The translations under genes were made by a program, and so were the position numbers. Positions 1 through 5,734 of a stretch of DNA of 10,097 bases are shown here, piece after piece. Under the pieces are notes generated by a model that was not told where the DNA came from, did no database searches, and saw nothing but the letters and a program-made list of their open reading frames with translations. How positions within the stretch are numbered: the stretch's first letter is position 1; every line of letters begins with the position of its first letter. The DNA is from Verrucomicrobiota bacterium (lineage in GTDB: Bacteria > Verrucomicrobiota > Verrucomicrobiia > Opitutales > Opitutaceae): positions 1 through 10,097 of the forward strand of contig JAEZSJ010000376.1 in assembly GCA_023443985.1 (NCBI GenBank). Direction: 5' to 3'.

Positions 1-1
1 A

Positions 2-796
2 TCAGGGGGTCGCGGCGGCCGGGCCGGTCGCCGCCGCGGGGGCGACGGTCGTTTCGCCGGTGAGCAGGGCGGTGACGGTGCCGATCTTCGTCTTTGTATC
101 CATCCGAACGATCTGCGGGTGCTCGGCGCGGGAGACCCAGACCTTCAGGGCGCCGCCCTTCTGGAAGAAACCCGCGGGCTCGCCGAGCGGCTTCGGCTCG
201 AGCACGACCGTCTCGAAGGTCCCGGCGGGAGTCCTCACCCGTTCCTCGCCAAGCGCGGTGACCACGAGTCTGAAGAATTTCTTGTCGTTCACGCAGCTGA
301 TCTCGCGCGCCTCGCCCGGCCGCAGGTTCCAGGTCCGTGTCTGCAGGAGGGCGACCATGAGGTCGTAGGCGGGCTCCGCGGGCAGGGCGACGGTGGCGCT
401 GTGCTGCGGGCGCACGGTGTTGACGTGCGTGGCCTGGCCCGCCGCGTAGTCGAAGGTGGTCGTCTTCTCGGTGAGGCGACGGCCGCTCTTGCCCTTCGTG
501 GTGAGTGTGAGCGGCCGGCCGGTGGCGGCGTCGAGGACGGACTCGGAGTCGTTGGCGACCGGGTAGACGGTGTCGACGATGCCGCGGCTTTCGGTGGCGA
601 CGTGGATACGGAAACGCGGGCCCTCGGGGTGTTCCTCCCGCGTCGTCTCGATGGTGGTGACTCCCGCGGTGCCGAACCAGCCGTAGGTGAGACGCAGTTC
701 GAGGCGTTCGCCGGGGCGCAGGAAGTCGGCACCGGTGGCGGCGCCGGCGAGGAGCGGCAGAAGCGTGGCCGTGAGGAGGACGGGGAGGCGGAACAT
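2..796 (-). CDS. DUF3108 domain-containing exported protein
   Basis: This encodes a complete 264-residue protein whose TGA stop lies at 2-4. I chose the ATG at 796 because it gives a typical signal peptide: a short basic start, a hydrophobic stretch over about residues 5-20, then small residues (AGAATGA) for cleavage near 19-23. An in-frame start further upstream (973) would add 59 Arg/Pro-rich residues and bury the signal. The mature part resembles DUF3108. It opens with a beta-rich segment (LTYGWFGTAG, 36-45), carries VRTPAGTFETVVLEP at 187-201, and has a late LKVWVSRAEHPQIVRM block at 217-232 ending in an IGTVTALL strand. DUF3108 proteins are exported and structurally related to lipid-carrier-like folds, but no biochemical role is established. 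A weak GGAG lies 13 bases upstream of the start. The gene is divergent from the DUF2064 gene. I am fairly sure of the family and do not know the function. Confidence 0.8.
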   Translation of the reverse strand: MFRLPVLLTATLLPLLAGAATGADFLRPGERLELRLTYGWFGTAGVTTIETTREEHPEGPRFRIHVATESRGIVDTVYPVANDSESVLDAATGRPLTLTTKGKSGRRLTEKTTTFDYAAGQATHVNTVRPQHSATVALPAEPAYDLMVALLQTRTWNLRPGEAREISCVNDKKFFRLVVTALGEERVRTPAGTFETVVLEPKPLGEPAGFFQKGGALKVWVSRAEHPQIVRMDTKTKIGTVTALLTGETTVAPAAATGPAAATP

Positions 797-951
797 GGGA
801 ACGCGGGAACTCCGACAACCAAAGCGTCCGCGGGTGTCATCGCCAGCGGCGAATTCCGCCCGCCTCGGGGGGGGGCGGGGCACGCCGGATGCGCCGGCGG
901 GAGGGGGAAAGGGGTGGCCAACCGGCTGCGGGCGAGCCACTGTGGGGGCCC

Positions 952-1578
952 ATGGAACCTCCGGCACTCGCATTGCTGCTCGATTATCCCGAGGGCGACT
1001 GGCTGCCCGCCGGGCTCCGCCGCGATGTGGGCGACAATTTTGCGGCGCGGATCGTGCGCCTGCTGGCCGAGCTCCAGCTCGCGAATGCGCCGCAGAGCTG
1101 GCCGACCGAGGTGCATGTGGCCGCCGGGGAGCATGTTTCCGAGGTGCGCCGGTGGTTGGGGGCGCGGCCGATCACGGTGCACGCGCAGTTGGCGGCGCCC
1201 TGGGGGGAACGCCTGGCGCAGGTCGCCGCGGAGGTGACGGCCCGGCAGGACGGCATGGTGCTCCTGCTGCGCAGCGACTGTCCGTATTGCAACCTCGAGC
1301 ACATCGTGGCGGCGGCGAAGGCGCTGTTGACCTACGATGTGGTGTTCGGCCCGTCGACCGACGGGGACTTCTACCTGCTCGGGCTGCGCCGCTGGCCCGA
1401 GGGACTGCTGCACGATGTCAACTGGGGTACCAACCAGGTCCTGTTTGCGCTCACCAAACGCTGCACCGACCTGGGCCTGAGCTATCAGCTCCTCGAGCCG
1501 CTCGAACGCGTGCTCGACGGCCCGAGCTGGGATCGCGCGGTGGCGCGGATCAGCGGCAAGCCGGGCGGCGAGGGTTGA
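952..1578 (+). CDS. DUF2064 / glycosyltransferase-like protein (divergent)
   Basis: This encodes 208 residues from the ATG at 952. Three blocks match the DUF2064 (TIGR04282-like) family, which has a nucleotide-sugar-transferase-like GT-A fold: RSDCP at 107-111 (the usual GSDCP), FGPSTDGDFYLLGL at 132-145 (the usual GP..DGGYYLIGL), and NWGTNQVL at 157-164 (the usual PWGTDQVL). The Asp residues in the first two blocks would be the metal/nucleotide-binding positions. The N-terminal P-G-x-x-K-T-R-L motif typical of the family is missing. The corresponding stretch reads YPEGDWLPAGLRR, so nucleotide binding may be altered. Family members are predicted soluble transferases, and the substrate is unknown. 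A G-rich stretch just before the ATG is the only possible ribosome binding site. The gene is convergent with the PiT gene, with 15 bases between them. The alternative start at 889 adds low-complexity residues and is less likely. Confidence 0.72.
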   Translation: MEPPALALLLDYPEGDWLPAGLRRDVGDNFAARIVRLLAELQLANAPQSWPTEVHVAAGEHVSEVRRWLGARPITVHAQLAAPWGERLAQVAAEVTARQDGMVLLLRSDCPYCNLEHIVAAAKALLTYDVVFGPSTDGDFYLLGLRRWPEGLLHDVNWGTNQVLFALTKRCTDLGLSYQLLEPLERVLDGPSWDRAVARISGKPGGEG

Positions 1579-1579
1579 G

Positions 1580-1592
1580 GCCCGCGGCGGGC
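1580..1592. other. Short GC palindrome between convergent genes
   Basis: The 15-base gap between the DUF2064 and PiT stop codons contains a perfect inverted repeat, GCCCGC-G-GCGGGC. As RNA only about four base pairs could form around a five-base loop, and no T-run follows on either strand. It could assist bidirectional termination, but the support is weak. Confidence 0.25.
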
Positions 1593-1593
1593 G

Positions 1594-2661
1594 TCATTGC
1601 ACGCCGCACAGATGGAGCAGCTTGACCGAGAAGTAGCCGAGCAGGCCGGTGATGGGCAGGGTGAGCACCCAGGCCCAGACGATGCGGCCGACCACGCCCC
1701 ACTTCACGGCGCTGAAGCGCTTCACGGTGCCCACGCCCATGATCGCGGTGGAGATCACGTGGGTGGTTGAGATCGGGATGCCGAAATGGGAGGCGGTGAG
1801 GATCACGCCGGCCGCGCTGGTCTCGGCGGCGAAGCCGTGCACGGGCTGCAGCTTCACCATCTTGTGCCCCATGGTGCGGATGATGCGCCAGCCGCCGCCG
1901 GCGGTGCCCGCGGCCATCGTGAGCGCGCAGGAGGAGATTACCCACCAGGGGATGTCCTGGCCGGGGTGGTGGAGGAACGAGGCCCACGCGGGCAGGTGGT
2001 CGAAGGTGCCGGAGGCGGTGGCCGTGGCGAGCGCGAGGGTCATGATGCCCATCGTCTTCTGCGCGTCGTTCGAGCCGTGGCTGAGGCCCATGATGGCGGC
2101 GCTCACCAGCTGCATCTTGCCGAAAAGTTTGTTGACCACGCGCGGCGTGGCCTTGCGCAGGCAGATGTAGAGCAGGGCCATCACGATCGTGGCGACGATG
2201 AACCCGATGACGGGCGAGGTGAACATCGGCAGCACGACCTTCGGCCAGAGGCCCACGTGCGAGCCGTCCGGATTGATGATCTGCCAGTGCAGGACCGACC
2301 AATGGCCGCCGCTGGTGGCGACCGCGGCGCCGCACAGGCCGCCGATCAGCGCGTGGCTGGAGCTCGAGGGCAGGCCGAGCCACCAGGTGATCAGGTTCCA
2401 GATGATCGCCGCCAGGAGCGAGGCCAGCACGGTCGTCTGGGTCACGGCGGCGGTGTCGACCAGCCCGCTGGCGATCGTCTTGGCGACGCTGACGCCGATG
2501 AACGCCCCGATCAGGTTGAAGAAGGCCGCGAGCGCGATCGCCTGGCGCGGCGTGAGCACGCGGGTCGAGACGACCGTGGCGATCGCGTTGGCGGCATCGT
2601 GGAAACCGTTGATGTACTCGAAGGCGAGCGCCGCGAGCAGAACGAGGAGGACAACCGTCAT
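1594..2661 (-). CDS. pit: PiT family inorganic phosphate transporter
   Basis: This encodes a 355-residue inner-membrane permease for low-affinity, cation-coupled phosphate (or metal-phosphate) uptake. The two inverted family repeats are both visible. The first half has INGFHDAANAIATVVST (17-33) and GLPSSSSHALIGG (96-108). The second half has GLSHGSNDAQKTMGIM (192-207) and GIPISTTHVISTAIMGVG (294-311). The conserved Asn/Asp pairs of the transport core are intact (N18, D22, N25; N198, D199). Hydrophobic segments suggest about ten membrane helices, with a soluble stretch around 118-140. The length suits a compact bacterial PiT. The start is well supported: AGGAG at 2671-2675 sits nine bases upstream. 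The gene is second in an operon after the DUF47 gene, with a 13-base gap, a standard pairing for this family. No Pho box was recognised upstream of the operon. Confidence 0.95.
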   Translation of the reverse strand: MTVVLLVLLAALAFEYINGFHDAANAIATVVSTRVLTPRQAIALAAFFNLIGAFIGVSVAKTIASGLVDTAAVTQTTVLASLLAAIIWNLITWWLGLPSSSSHALIGGLCGAAVATSGGHWSVLHWQIINPDGSHVGLWPKVVLPMFTSPVIGFIVATIVMALLYICLRKATPRVVNKLFGKMQLVSAAIMGLSHGSNDAQKTMGIMTLALATATASGTFDHLPAWASFLHHPGQDIPWWVISSCALTMAAGTAGGGWRIIRTMGHKMVKLQPVHGFAAETSAAGVILTASHFGIPISTTHVISTAIMGVGTVKRFSAVKWGVVGRIVWAWVLTLPITGLLGYFSVKLLHLCGVQ

Positions 2662-2670
2662 GGCGGAACG

Positions 2671-2675
2671 CTCCT
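2671..2675 (-). promoter_or_regulatory. RBS of pit overlapping the DUF47 stop codon
   Basis: The minus strand reads AGGAG here, nine bases before the pit ATG. Its first base (2675) is also the last base of the upstream gene's TGA (2675-2677). This is one of the few clear Shine-Dalgarno sequences in the window and suggests translational coupling of regulator and transporter. Confidence 0.75.
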
Positions 2676-3319
2676 CAGGAGTATTTCAGGACGATCTGAA
2701 AGACGACGTTGCCGGCGTCGCGGCAGCGATCGATCACCTTCTCGAGCATCTCGTAGAGTTCACGCAGCACGACGAACTGCTTGGGGTCGTAGGGGCCGTT
2801 GTAGAGGTCCTTGAGGAACTCGAGCATGAGTTTGTCGGCCTCGCCCTCGGCGTGCTGGAGCCGGCCGTTGGCATCCTGGATCTTCTCGAGGCGGGTGCCG
2901 AGCCGGAGCTGCTTGACCATGAAGATGACGGCCTCGGCCGCCTGCTCGATCAATGCGACCTGGTGGACGAAGTGCGCCTGGGGCACCGGGCCGGGATAGA
3001 TGGAGAGCCGCTCCACGATCTTCTCGACTCCCTTGGGAATGCGGTAGAGCGCGAGGGAGAGCGCTTCGATGTCCTCGCGTTCGAGCGGCGTGACGAACGT
3101 CTTGCAGAGCTCCTCGGTGATCTGGGAGGTGATCCGCTTGTCCTTCCGCCGGCTGAGGATGAAGTCGTCGAGGCGGCCGCGCTTGGCCGGGTCGTCGATC
3201 GTCGCAAGATACCTGGCGAGCAGGGCGGTGCTGGACTTCGCCTCTTCGGCGCTGGCTTCCAGCAGATCAAAGAACTTCTCATCTTTGCCGAGCAGTTTGC
3301 GGAGGGACATGTCCGCCAT
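2675..3319 (-). CDS. DUF47 family PhoU-like phosphate transport regulator
   Basis: This encodes a 214-residue, mostly helical cytosolic protein of the DUF47 (Pit accessory, PhoU-like) family. Family features are the opening KLLGKDEKFFDLLEASAE (9-26), FVTPLEREDIEAL (75-87) after the first long helix pair, and the C-terminal helix ELYEMLEKVIDRCRDAGNVV (187-206), whose spaced Glu/Asp residues form PhoU-type metal-cluster ligands in relatives. It is the first gene of a two-gene operon with pit. The known role of such partners is to modulate PiT activity; that role here is inferred from family and position. Two starts are possible, the ATG at 3319 (MADMSLRKLL) and the ATG at 3310 (MSLRKLL). Neither has a clear ribosome binding site, so the longer one is kept. 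Confidence 0.92.
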   Translation of the reverse strand: MADMSLRKLLGKDEKFFDLLEASAEEAKSSTALLARYLATIDDPAKRGRLDDFILSRRKDKRITSQITEELCKTFVTPLEREDIEALSLALYRIPKGVEKIVERLSIYPGPVPQAHFVHQVALIEQAAEAVIFMVKQLRLGTRLEKIQDANGRLQHAEGEADKLMLEFLKDLYNGPYDPKQFVVLRELYEMLEKVIDRCRDAGNVVFQIVLKYS

Positions 3320-3435
3320 CTTAAGGCTACCGGGGAGCGGAATGGAAAGCGTGTTCTTCGGAACTGCCCCGGCGGCGGACCGGCGCGGCGGGAGGGACGG
3401 AGGCTCCGGCGGACTTCGGCGGCGCCGCCGGCCGC

Positions 3436-3499
3436 CGGTGCGGCGATTTCGCCGGAAGAAGGGGTTGACAGCGCCGACGACGGTGTCGATTTTCGCCGG
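3436..3499 (+). repeat. Imperfect direct repeat upstream of tRNA-His
   Basis: Two similar copies occur at 3436-3455 and 3481-3499, 45 bases apart. Both run CGGTG, then a short variable centre, then (A)TTTCGCCGG. The second copy covers the probable -10 region of the tRNA promoter. They lie in the roughly 190-base gap between the divergent DUF47 gene and tRNA-His. They could be regulatory or chance similarity in GC-rich sequence. Confidence 0.3.
3465..3493 (+). promoter_or_regulatory. Sigma-70-type promoter of tRNA-His
   Basis: A perfect -35 consensus TTGACA lies at 3465-3470. Seventeen bases later, 3488-3493 reads GATTTT, a weak -10 (3 of 6 matches). Transcription would start near 3500, about ten bases before the mature tRNA end, a usual arrangement for stable RNA genes. 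Confidence rests on the -35 box, the spacing and the location. Confidence 0.6.
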
Positions 3500-3510
3500 C
3501 CTTCTTTCTG

Positions 3511-3587
3511 GCGGCCATAGCTCAGTTGGTTAGAGCACAAGATTGTGGATCTTGGGGTCGCGGGTTCAAATCCCGTTGGCCGCCCCA
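3511..3587 (+). tRNA. tRNA-His (anticodon GUG)
   Basis: A full cloverleaf is visible. The acceptor stem 3511-3517 pairs with 3577-3583 without mismatch. The D-stem is GCTC (3520-3523) with GAGC (3533-3536). The anticodon stem is CAAGA (3538-3542) with TCTTG (3550-3554). The variable loop has five bases. The T-stem 3560-3564 pairs with 3572-3576 (one G-U) around the loop TTCAAAT. The anticodon GTG at 3545-3547 reads histidine codons. Base G3510 faces C3584, giving the G-1:C73 pair that histidyl-tRNA synthetase recognises, so 3510 belongs to the mature tRNA after processing. The CCA end is encoded at 3585-3587. Confidence 0.98.
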
Positions 3588-3592
3588 TTTTC

Positions 3593-3615
3593 ATCGCGGT
3601 GGAGGGAGCCGCGAT
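3593..3615 (+). other. Hairpin downstream of tRNA-His
   Basis: A perfect 7-bp inverted repeat (ATCGCGG at 3593-3599, CCGCGAT at 3609-3615) with a nine-base loop begins six bases after the tRNA CCA end. No T-tract follows; the only short T-run lies before it. It may take part in 3' processing or weak termination of the tRNA transcript, but it is not a canonical intrinsic terminator. Confidence 0.3.
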
Positions 3616-3746
3616 CTGCGGGGGTCCCGGGTTGCCGCTCGTGCACCGGGGCGCCCGTGCGGGTCGCCCCCCCGGGAGGGAATGCAGCGGGGCGCGTCGG
3701 CCGGCGAATTGCGTGTGCGCCGGTTCCGCCCAGAATTTTCGCCACG

Positions 3747-4538
3747 ATGCATCCGTTTCGGGTCGTCACCTACAACATCGCCCATGGCCGCGGTCTGTCG
3801 CCCTACCAGGGGCTCAACACGCATGCCTCGATCCGGCGCAACGTCCTGAAGATCGCGCATCTGCTCGCCGCGCTGAAACCCGATCTCGTGGCGCTCCAGG
3901 AGATCGACGAGGACTCCCACTGGAACGGCCGGCTCAACCTGCTCGAGTACCTCCGCGAGCATTCGAAAATCCCCTACGCGGTGATGGGCATCAACAGCCA
4001 GCGCGGGGGCGTGAAGCCGCTCCGCTACGGCAACGCCGTGCTCTCGCGCCATCCGATCATGGCCTGGGAGAACGTGTCGTTCGGCCGCAGCGAAATCGGG
4101 GGGAAGGGGTTCATCTTCGCCGAGATCGACATCGGCCGGCGGCATGTCGTCCCGGTCGTCAACCTGCACCTGGCCTTCGAGTCGCGGCGGGCCCGCCTGC
4201 AGCAGGCCGAGGCGGTGTCCGACTACCTCCACAGCAAATACGGCCACCGCCACGGCGACTGGCTCGTCCCGCCGATCCTCTGCGGCGACCTCAACAACTC
4301 GTCGCGCGGTCCCGATGCGACCGCCGCGCTCTACGACTACTTCCAGCGGCATGGGCAGTATTCGCTGCATCCGGCCAACGGCCGCACCTTCCCTTCGCCG
4401 CTGCCGAGTCGCACGTTGGACTTCGTGTTCCTGCCGCCGGCCTGCCGTGCGCCGGTCAGCACAATCCTGCGCAGCTACCTCTCGGATCACCGGCCGGTGA
4501 TCGTCGATTTCCACCTGCCCGGGACACGCACCCATTGA
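3747..4538 (+). CDS. Endonuclease/exonuclease/phosphatase family hydrolase
   Basis: This encodes a 263-residue metal-dependent hydrolase of the EEP (DNase I-like) superfamily, which cleaves phosphodiester or phosphomonoester bonds in nucleic acids, lipids or other substrates. The active-site blocks occur in the expected order: VTYNIAHG (N10), LVALQEID (E52, Mg2+ ligand), RYGNAVLSRHP (93-103), VVNLHL (N139/H141), CGDLNN (D181, N183), LDFVF (D225) and LSDHRPVIVDF (D247/H248). All main catalytic residues are present. The ATG at 3747 directly precedes the first core strand; longer in-frame starts run back into the tRNA gene. There is no signal peptide or membrane segment, so the protein is probably cytosolic. 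No good Shine-Dalgarno is seen. The substrate cannot be told from sequence. Single-domain proteins of this kind also resemble DNase, sphingomyelinase or phosphatase paralogues. Confidence 0.88.
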   Translation: MHPFRVVTYNIAHGRGLSPYQGLNTHASIRRNVLKIAHLLAALKPDLVALQEIDEDSHWNGRLNLLEYLREHSKIPYAVMGINSQRGGVKPLRYGNAVLSRHPIMAWENVSFGRSEIGGKGFIFAEIDIGRRHVVPVVNLHLAFESRRARLQQAEAVSDYLHSKYGHRHGDWLVPPILCGDLNNSSRGPDATAALYDYFQRHGQYSLHPANGRTFPSPLPSRTLDFVFLPPACRAPVSTILRSYLSDHRPVIVDFHLPGTRTH

Positions 4539-4617
4539 CGCGCCCGCGCGCGCGGCCACGACCGCTTTTGTTTCGCCTTTTCGGCGGACGGGCGGCGTGA
4601 TGCCGTGCACTCCGCCT

Positions 4618-5436
4618 ATGGACCGTATCGCCGATTCCTTTGCCCGGGCGCGCCGCGAGGGCCGCGCCGCCTTCGTCTCCTATCTCTGCGCCGGTGATCC
4701 CGATTTCGCCGGCTCGCTGGCCGCCTGCCGGGCGGTGATCGAGGCGGGCGTCGACGTGCTCGAGCTCGGCGTGGCCTTCTCCGACCCGCTCGCCGACGGC
4801 CTCACCAACCAGCTTGCCGCCCAGCGGGCGCTCGCGTCGGGCATCACGCCGACCCGCACGCTCGAGCTTGTGCGCGAAATCCGGAAGTTCTCGCAGGTCC
4901 CGATCGTCCTCTACACCTACTACAACCTCGTCTTTGCCAACGGGGTCGAGGCGACGGTGCGTGCGGCCAAGGAGGCGGGCGTCGACGGCCTGCTTACGCT
5001 CGACCTGCCGCCCGAGGAGGCCGGCGATGTGCAGAAGGCCTGCGCCGCGTGCGGGCTGAAGACCGTGTTCATCGTCGCGCCGACCACGCCCGAGGCACGC
5101 CTCGCCAAGATCGCCGCGGCGGCGACCGGTTTTCTCTACTATGTCTCCCGCGAGGGCGTGACCGGCGTGCGCTCGCAGCTCGCCGGCAACATCCCCGAGG
5201 CGGTGGCGGCCATCAAGCGGCACACGGCGCTGCCGGTGGTCGTGGGGTTCGGCATCTCCACCGCCGCGCAGGTGCGCGAGGTGGCGGGCGCCGCAGACGG
5301 CGTGGTCGTTGGCAGTGCACTGGTGAACATCATCAAGGACCACCTCGGCGATCCCGCGGCGATGCCCGCCGCGATGCGGCAGCGCGCCGCGGAGTTGATC
5401 GCCGGCGTCAGCGCGGGCAGACCCGCCTGCGGTTGA
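4618..5436 (+). CDS. trpA: Tryptophan synthase alpha subunit
   Basis: This encodes a 272-residue cytosolic TIM barrel that cleaves indole-3-glycerol phosphate to indole and glyceraldehyde 3-phosphate, normally in an alpha2-beta2 complex with TrpB. The ATG at 4618 (MDRIADSF) matches the family start and puts the catalytic acids at Glu49 (LELG) and Asp60 (LADG), the same numbers as in the Salmonella enzyme. The GTG at 4597 and ATG at 4600 are alternatives. Other hallmarks are YTYYNLVF (99-106), DLPPEEA (129-135), VSREGVTGVR (176-185) and the phosphate-binding GFGIST (210-215) and VGSALV (231-236). The loop after Glu49 is unusual: Ala replaces the near-invariant Pro in the P-F-S-D-P motif, and DGLTNQ replaces the usual DGPxIQ. 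No other trp gene is in the window. A 79-base gap separates it from the EEP gene, and no trp operator or attenuator is seen. Confidence 0.95.
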   Translation: MDRIADSFARARREGRAAFVSYLCAGDPDFAGSLAACRAVIEAGVDVLELGVAFSDPLADGLTNQLAAQRALASGITPTRTLELVREIRKFSQVPIVLYTYYNLVFANGVEATVRAAKEAGVDGLLTLDLPPEEAGDVQKACAACGLKTVFIVAPTTPEARLAKIAAAATGFLYYVSREGVTGVRSQLAGNIPEAVAAIKRHTALPVVVGFGISTAAQVREVAGAADGVVVGSALVNIIKDHLGDPAAMPAAMRQRAAELIAGVSAGRPACG

Positions 5437-5458
5437 GCGCCCGCCCGCCCGCGTAATT

Positions 5459-5477
5459 TGTCACGTAATACGTGACA
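5459..5477. promoter_or_regulatory. Perfect 19-bp inverted repeat, candidate operator (site 1)
   Basis: TGTCACGTA-A-TACGTGACA is a perfect 9-1-9 palindrome that stands out in GC-rich surroundings, 22 bases after the trpA stop. No T-tract follows, so it is not an intrinsic terminator. Its symmetry and the second degenerate copy downstream suggest a binding site for a dimeric regulator. The regulator is unknown. Confidence 0.55.
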
Positions 5478-5516
5478 GGTTGCGGCGGAGTGTGCCCCGT
5501 GGCGCGCAATGGCGGA

Positions 5517-5535
5517 GGTCACGTGATCTGTGACA
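5517..5535. promoter_or_regulatory. Second, imperfect copy of the inverted repeat (site 2)
   Basis: This 19-base stretch matches site 1 at 15 of 19 positions. It keeps GTCACGT on the left and GTGACA on the right, and contains the palindrome TCACGTGA. It begins 58 bases after site 1, and read on the opposite strand it shares the flanking TTTGTCAC. A tandem pair of related dyads suggests cooperative regulator binding upstream of the GH3 gene. Confidence 0.45.
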
Positions 5536-5734
5536 AAATTGGGGATCCGACGGCGGCCGTGAGGAGAGGGCGGCGGATGGCACGTACACGCGAAAACGCC
5601 CAGCGGCTGCGTCGGGCTTGGCGCGGGTGCCCTGTGCGGATCGGCGCGTCGCGGATGAATCAATTTCCCGAGGCGCTGCGCTCTCCGGTCGCTTGGCGCT
5701 GGCGGAGCGGCGGCGGCCGGTGTACGCCCTTCAC

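Larger units (their letters stand above)
5437..5734. other. Noncoding region between trpA and the GH3 gene
   Basis: About 300 bases with no credible gene. Open frames crossing it are low-complexity Arg/Pro/Gly-rich continuations of neighbouring shadows. The first 100 bases are locally AT-richer and hold two related inverted repeats (listed separately). No clear sigma-70 promoter, riboswitch or T-tract terminator was recognised. It presumably contains the promoter of the GH3 gene. Confidence 0.6.

Noticed and set aside
119..1237. Plus-strand open frame of 372 codons across the DUF3108 and DUF2064 genes
   Set aside because: It overlaps two better-supported genes in the wrong frame and lacks any motif.
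3511..3587. tRNA-His as an attachment site of an integrated element
   Set aside because: No integrase gene and no second copy of the tRNA 3' end were seen in the window; the flanking genes are ordinary chromosomal ones.
4545..4554. Alternating (CG)5 tract after the EEP gene as a Z-DNA or regulatory element
   Set aside because: Ten bases of alternating CG are expected by chance in sequence this GC-rich, and nothing else supports a role.
5459..5477. The perfect palindrome as an intrinsic terminator for trpA
   Set aside because: The RNA hairpin would be 7 bp with a five-base loop and modest GC, and the following bases (GGTTGCGG) contain no U-tract.
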